Assembly: GCF_030209755.1 (NCBI RefSeq)
Contig: NZ_JARVRH010000031.1
Location: 1-64,000 of the forward strand
Length of the DNA stretch: 64,000 nt
Source: Arthrobacter sp. efr-133-TYG-118
Lineage (GTDB): Bacteria > Actinomycetota > Actinomycetes > Actinomycetales > Micrococcaceae
Reading direction: 5' to 3'
The translations under genes were made by a program, and so were the position numbers. Positions within the stretch are counted from its first letter, which is position 1. The number at the start of each line of letters is the position of its first letter. A model generated the notes under the pieces. It ran no database searches. It had not been told where the DNA came from and worked only from the letters and a program-made list of their open reading frames with translations. Of this stretch, positions 60,358 through 64,000 are shown piece after piece.

Positions 60358-61854
60358 TCAGTCGCTGGCGCCCGAAGGTTGTGTTGCGGTGCCCGGGAGG
60401 TAACGGACCTCGTCGACCACGATCGTTCCGCTGAGGGGTTGCAGGCCAATGACGCGGCCGGTGAACCCTCCGGCAACTTCGGTTGAGAGATAGCGGCCGT
60501 CGGCACTCGCCAGAGCGTCGATGGAGCCGTCCTCGCGGACGACGGCGAGTTCGATCAGGTCGGGTTGGTCGGCTTCAAGCCCGTAGGACGAGCGTGCTGG
60601 TTCCGTCGCGGTGATCCTCAGCGTCACTGAGTCGCCAGAGGGACGGGGGACGCGTGTCGTCGTTGTCGCGGGCCCGATGCGGAGGGTCGCTTCGACTGAC
60701 TCGGCGTCCACGCTGATGCCGTACCAGTGCGCGCCGTCGAGACGGACGAGTAACCGCACTGCGCCGGCTCCGGGGCGCAGGCGAGCTGTAGCGATCCACG
60801 AGGCGTCACGCGCACGGAAGCCCAATAGGCGATCCGGTGCGCCTTCGGTAGGCGCAGTTAGCGACAGACAGCCATTACCCCCGAGCCCGGCGAACGATTC
60901 CGGTGGTGCGCCCGGGGCGATCCAGCGAGGATCGAGCGCGCTGCCGCTGAAGCGGTCGATGAAGGTGGTATCGGCGGGTTCGACTGGGAAACGGTCTTCG
61001 TCGACGCGCGGCCAACCGTCGATCCAGTCGATGCCGGCCAGGAAGGTTTCGCGACCGTTAACGTGGAAGCGCGGTGTTTGCCCGCGGGTCCTGACCCCGA
61101 GATATACCATCGCCCAAGAACCGTCGGCAAGCTCGACGAGGTCAGCGTGCCCGGTGTTCTGGACCGGGTGGTTGATGCTCCGGTGGCTGAGGATCGGGTT
61201 GGACGGGGCGGCCTCGAACGGTCCGTCGAGAGTGCGGGCACGGGCGACCGTGACGGCGTGTCCACGTTCGGTACCGCCTTCGGCCAAGAGGAGATACCAC
61301 CAGTCCGCGATGCGGTACAGGTGCGGGCCCTCCGCGCTGGCGAGACCACTTCCCGCCCACAGCCGGCGCGGAGGTGCGAGTAGCGTCCCGGAAAGCGGGT
61401 CTACCGGCGCGCTGACAATGCCGTGCAAATCGGGAGCGAAAGATGCCCAAGTCAGGTGGCAGGTGCCGTCCTCGTCCCATGCGAGATCAGGGTCGATGCC
61501 GAGGGTGCCCGCGACGTAGACCGGGTCCGTCCAGGGGCCGGCAGGGTTTTCGGCAGAGACGATCAGGTGCCCGCGACGGACCTCCACGAGGTTCGTGGTG
61601 ACTAACCAGAACCGGTCATTGTGGTAGCGGAGGGTGGGCGCGTAGATTCCGCTATTCGCCTCACCCGCGTGAAAAGGCATCTGCGTCGAGCGATCGAGCG
61701 CACTGCCAATCTGGCGCCAGTGCACCAGGTCGCTGCTCGTCGAGATCGGCACGCCGGGGAAGTACTCGAAGCTCGAGTTGGCGATGAAGTAGCGATCGCC
61801 GACTCGGCAAATCGACGGGTCGGGATAGAAGCCGGGGATGATCGGATTGTTCAT
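60358..61854 (-). CDS. GH43 beta-xylosidase / alpha-L-arabinofuranosidase
   Basis: 498 aa. Five-bladed propeller with base D12 (NPIIPGFYPDPSICRVGD), modulator D121 (TLGIDPDLAWDEDG) and acid E175 (LASAEGPHLYRIADWWYLLL), then a C-terminal beta-sandwich of the GH43_C2 type (about 300-498). No signal peptide. Removes xylose or arabinose from the non-reducing end. First gene of a minus-strand pair with the esterase, divergent from the acyl-CoA synthetase. Confidence 0.92.
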   Translation of the reverse strand: MNNPIIPGFYPDPSICRVGDRYFIANSSFEYFPGVPISTSSDLVHWRQIGSALDRSTQMPFHAGEANSGIYAPTLRYHNDRFWLVTTNLVEVRRGHLIVSAENPAGPWTDPVYVAGTLGIDPDLAWDEDGTCHLTWASFAPDLHGIVSAPVDPLSGTLLAPPRRLWAGSGLASAEGPHLYRIADWWYLLLAEGGTERGHAVTVARARTLDGPFEAAPSNPILSHRSINHPVQNTGHADLVELADGSWAMVYLGVRTRGQTPRFHVNGRETFLAGIDWIDGWPRVDEDRFPVEPADTTFIDRFSGSALDPRWIAPGAPPESFAGLGGNGCLSLTAPTEGAPDRLLGFRARDASWIATARLRPGAGAVRLLVRLDGAHWYGISVDAESVEATLRIGPATTTTRVPRPSGDSVTLRITATEPARSSYGLEADQPDLIELAVVREDGSIDALASADGRYLSTEVAGGFTGRVIGLQPLSGTIVVDEVRYLPGTATQPSGASD

Positions 61855-62222
61855 TGGGAGTTCGCCCTGACGGAGGGGCTTGAGTCAGCCATGTGCATTC
61901 CTTTGCTGTCGACTTGACCGGCGCCCGCGCACCGCATGAATCTGCAGTCCTAGTACGGAGCGGTCCATGGGATCCTCTTCGATCATGGACCTTCGATGAA
62001 GTCCGGGGGCGAATGGCTATGGTGATGCGGATCATTCGCGTTAGACAACGCTAGCAGATTTCGCGTCGGAGCGCGAAATTCGACATCTGAATGAGGTTGT
62101 CAGAGCTTGTAGTAACTTTTAGAGTACGCTAGAACTTACATACGTACTCATTCTGTTTATCGTTTTCGTAAGATGCGGTCCGGGCGACTCGGACTCCGAC
62201 TACTTGATCAAAGGTGATTGAC
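61855..62222. promoter_or_regulatory. Divergent promoter region GH43 / acyl-CoA synthetase
   Basis: 368 bp without a gene. Contains the composite operator-like site at 62049-62081. The AT-rich stretch around 62100-62165 is a likely promoter zone for the synthetase. Confidence 0.5.
62049..62081. promoter_or_regulatory. Operator-like palindrome ATTTCGCG-N6-CGCGAAAT
   Basis: Perfect 8-bp arms (62058-62065 and 62072-62079). The left flank CGCTAGCAG and right flank TC are shared with 53163 and 49384 respectively, making this the best copy of a motif repeated at hydrolase promoters. Confidence 0.7.
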
Positions 62223-63863
62223 ATGACTTCAGTTGACCAGCGGGTCACCCGGCTGCTCGAGGAATTCGGCTCGCCCGGGGCGAGCGCGGCCTGGTTGTTC
62301 TGCGACAGGCATCCGGTTGACGCCGTGGCGTTCACCATCGGGACCGACGACGGTTTCCGTGACCTTACGTATGGCCGGCTCCGGCAGGATTCGATCGCGC
62401 TTGCGGCATCGTTCCGCGCGCTCGGTGTGGGCCCGGGCGACAGGGTGGCTTCGTTGCTCGGGAAGGGCGCGGAGATCGTCACAACGATGTTGGCGGCGTG
62501 GCGCCTCGGAGCGGTGTATGTGCCTTTGTTCACTGCCTTCGCACCGAAGGCGATTTCCTACCGACTTGAACACGCCGATGTCAAAGTTGTGGTGACGAAT
62601 CTCGAACAACTTCCCAAGATCGCCGCGAGCGCCGAGCTGGTGCCGGGTGCTTCATGGACCACTGTCACGGTAGGCGCATCGGACCGTGAGTCGGGGCTCG
62701 GCTTTGCTGACCTAATACAGGATGGCAACGGGCGCGACGTGCCTCATTATGTCCAGGGCGGAGACGCTCCGATCGTGCATATGTTCACCTCGGGGACGAC
62801 GGGCAACCCGAAAGGGGTCATCCATCCACTGCGGCACGTCGCCGGCTGGGTTGGCTACCTTGAGTTCGCACTCGGTGTGACCGCCGATGATCGCTATTGG
62901 TGTGCTGCCGATCCGGGATGGGCCTATGGTCTGTACGCTGGCATCATCGCGCCATTGGCCTCTGCGAGCGGAAACATTCTGCAGTCGGGAGGATTCCGGG
63001 CAGAGTCGACCTGGGCCGTTATCCGTGACCTGGGCGTGACGAATTTTTCCGCCGCGCCCACCGTCTACCGTGCACTGAAGAACGCCGAGGACACCTCGGA
63101 ATCCGGGTTTCAGCTCAAGCGGCTCTCCAGCGCGGGTGAGCCCCTGACGCCCGACATCAACCACTGGACCTTGGCCAAATTCGGGCTCGCCGTGCATGAC
63201 CATTACGGCCAAACCGAAGTTGGAATGATCTTCGCCAATCACCACCATCCGGATCTTGCCCGTGAAATCAGTGAAGGATCGATGGGGCAGCCGTTGCCCG
63301 GGTGGGCCGCCGTCGTTCTCGGCGATGACGATAACATCGTGCCAGCTGGAACCGTGGGCCGGATCGCGATCGACTGTGCTGGGTCGCCCATGATGACATT
63401 CAGGGGGTATCAGGATCCTACGCAGGCTGCCTCCCGGTTCGCCGGCGATAGCGGGTACTACCTTCTTGGCGATCTCGGAAAGCGCGAAGTAATCGGTGAC
63501 TTCCGCTTCTCATCCCGCGACGATGATGTGATCATCATGGCGGGTTACCGCATCGGACCGTTTGAGATCGAGTCGGTCATCAGCCAGATTCCGCAGGTCG
63601 CTGAGTGTGCGGTTGTCGCGGCGCCGGATGAAATCCGTGGCGAAGTCGTCGAGGCATTCATTGTGCTTCGCTCAGGCGAGTTTGGATCCGACGCCCTGGC
63701 CGCAGAGATTCAGGGGGCAATCAAGAATGGATACAGTGCCCACGCCTATCCGCGAGCCGTGCATTTTGTCGAATCCCTGCCCAAGACGCCCAGCGGCAAG
63801 GTTCAGCGGTTCGTCCTGCGGGAGCAGCGAAAAGCTGAGTTCGCTGCAAAGGAGAGGGCATGA
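62223..63863 (+). CDS. Acyl-CoA synthetase (AMP-binding; acetyl/medium-chain type)
   Basis: 546 aa from ATG 62223. P-loop-like FTSGTTGNPKGVIHP near 188-202, WCAADPGWAYGLYAG, DHYGQTEVGM adenylate motif, then YYLLGDLGKRE and DDVIIMAGYRIGPFEIES. The C-terminal catalytic Lys is in PKTPSGKVQRFVLRE. It activates a carboxylic acid to its CoA thioester; the chain length is unknown. The next gene (enoyl-CoA hydratase) overlaps by ATGA, so an acyl group or aglycone side chain is probably degraded by beta-oxidation. Confidence 0.92.
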   Translation: MTSVDQRVTRLLEEFGSPGASAAWLFCDRHPVDAVAFTIGTDDGFRDLTYGRLRQDSIALAASFRALGVGPGDRVASLLGKGAEIVTTMLAAWRLGAVYVPLFTAFAPKAISYRLEHADVKVVVTNLEQLPKIAASAELVPGASWTTVTVGASDRESGLGFADLIQDGNGRDVPHYVQGGDAPIVHMFTSGTTGNPKGVIHPLRHVAGWVGYLEFALGVTADDRYWCAADPGWAYGLYAGIIAPLASASGNILQSGGFRAESTWAVIRDLGVTNFSAAPTVYRALKNAEDTSESGFQLKRLSSAGEPLTPDINHWTLAKFGLAVHDHYGQTEVGMIFANHHHPDLAREISEGSMGQPLPGWAAVVLGDDDNIVPAGTVGRIAIDCAGSPMMTFRGYQDPTQAASRFAGDSGYYLLGDLGKREVIGDFRFSSRDDDVIIMAGYRIGPFEIESVISQIPQVAECAVVAAPDEIRGEVVEAFIVLRSGEFGSDALAAEIQGAIKNGYSAHAYPRAVHFVESLPKTPSGKVQRFVLREQRKAEFAAKERA

Positions 63864-64000
63864 ATTCATCTGTCTTGATCGTCGAGCAAAAGGGTTCGGT
63901 GCGTTGGCTGCGTCTGAACCGGCCAGGGCAACGCAATGCCCTGAACGATGAACTCATCAACGCCCTGCGCTCCCAGCTCGAGGACATCGAGCAGGATCCT
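63860..64000 (+). CDS. Enoyl-CoA hydratase/isomerase family protein (5' part)
   Basis: Starts at ATG 63860, overlapping the synthetase stop, after GGAGAGGG. The visible 47 residues, MNSSVLIVEQKGSVRWLRLN then RPGQRNALNDELINALRSQL, match the crotonase-family N-terminus (V..L.LNRP..RNAL...L...L...L). It continues past the window edge, so the oxyanion-hole residues cannot be checked. Confidence 0.88.
   Translation, partial: MNSSVLIVEQKGSVRWLRLNRPGQRNALNDELINALRSQLEDIEQDP

Noticed and set aside
1..64000. CRISPR arrays
   Set aside because: No regularly spaced direct repeats with unique spacers were seen; the repeats present are isolated palindromes or the two 138-bp copies.

Overview
The window looks like chromosome of a high-G+C Gram-positive bacterium, most likely a soil or plant-associated actinomycete close to Arthrobacter/Paenarthrobacter (Micrococcaceae). 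The evidence is high G+C coding bias, frequent GTG/TTG starts, PucR/TetR/MarR regulators, actinobacterial IS3/IS21/IS1634 remnants and a large plant-glycoside hydrolase repertoire. The genus is inferred; no rRNA or other marker gene is present.

Layout. (1) 1-2948: end of an unknown gene, then etfB, etfA and a multi-span cytochrome b-like membrane protein, apparently a flavoprotein-to-membrane electron route. (2) 2949-6460: a gene-poor stretch with one small orphan gene, then a GAF/PucR-type regulator. (3) about 6500-20300: an accessory island. It is bracketed by two diverged ~138-bp repeats (6549-6687 and 18861-18997), each made of a GTGT..ACAC palindrome followed by a tRNA-3'-end-like sequence. 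Inside are IS remnants, an intact IS21 element with a perfect 6-bp target duplication, a frameshifted nuclease-like gene, TWO adjacent Pycsar anti-phage modules (pyrimidine cyclase plus transmembrane effector, 8379-10945), a 50-aa ORF attached to the second module, a two- or three-gene membrane operon of unknown function, a protein with a HEPN-like RNxxAH motif, and a broken DUF3841 gene. (4) 20998-25124: an MMPL-type RND transporter with a NarL-type two-component system. (5) 25318-64000: a catabolic supercluster with three TetR regulators and one MarR regulator, two related MFS transporters, three GH3, two GH1, two GH2, one GH51, one GH35/42-like and one GH43 glycosidase, an MDR dehydrogenase, four HSL-type alpha/beta hydrolases, a CocE-type esterase, a Baeyer-Villiger-type monooxygenase, an acyl-CoA synthetase and the start of an enoyl-CoA hydratase.

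How the parts may work together (inference). In the catabolic region the MFS permeases would import small glycosides. The mostly cytoplasmic glycosidases (no signal peptides seen) would strip glucose, galactose, xylose and arabinose residues, and the esterases would remove acyl groups. The BVMO, acyl-CoA synthetase and enoyl-CoA hydratase would begin aglycone or acyl breakdown. This fits acylated plant glycosides such as saponins or glycoalkaloids, but the substrate is not proven by sequence. Several divergent promoters share a CGCGAAATT-type motif, and two share an ACTGTTTCTGT motif, suggesting co-regulation. In the island, the tandem Pycsar modules and the neighbouring unknown membrane/HEPN genes look like a defence island; the second cyclase carries a frameshift that removes its conserved C-terminal tail.
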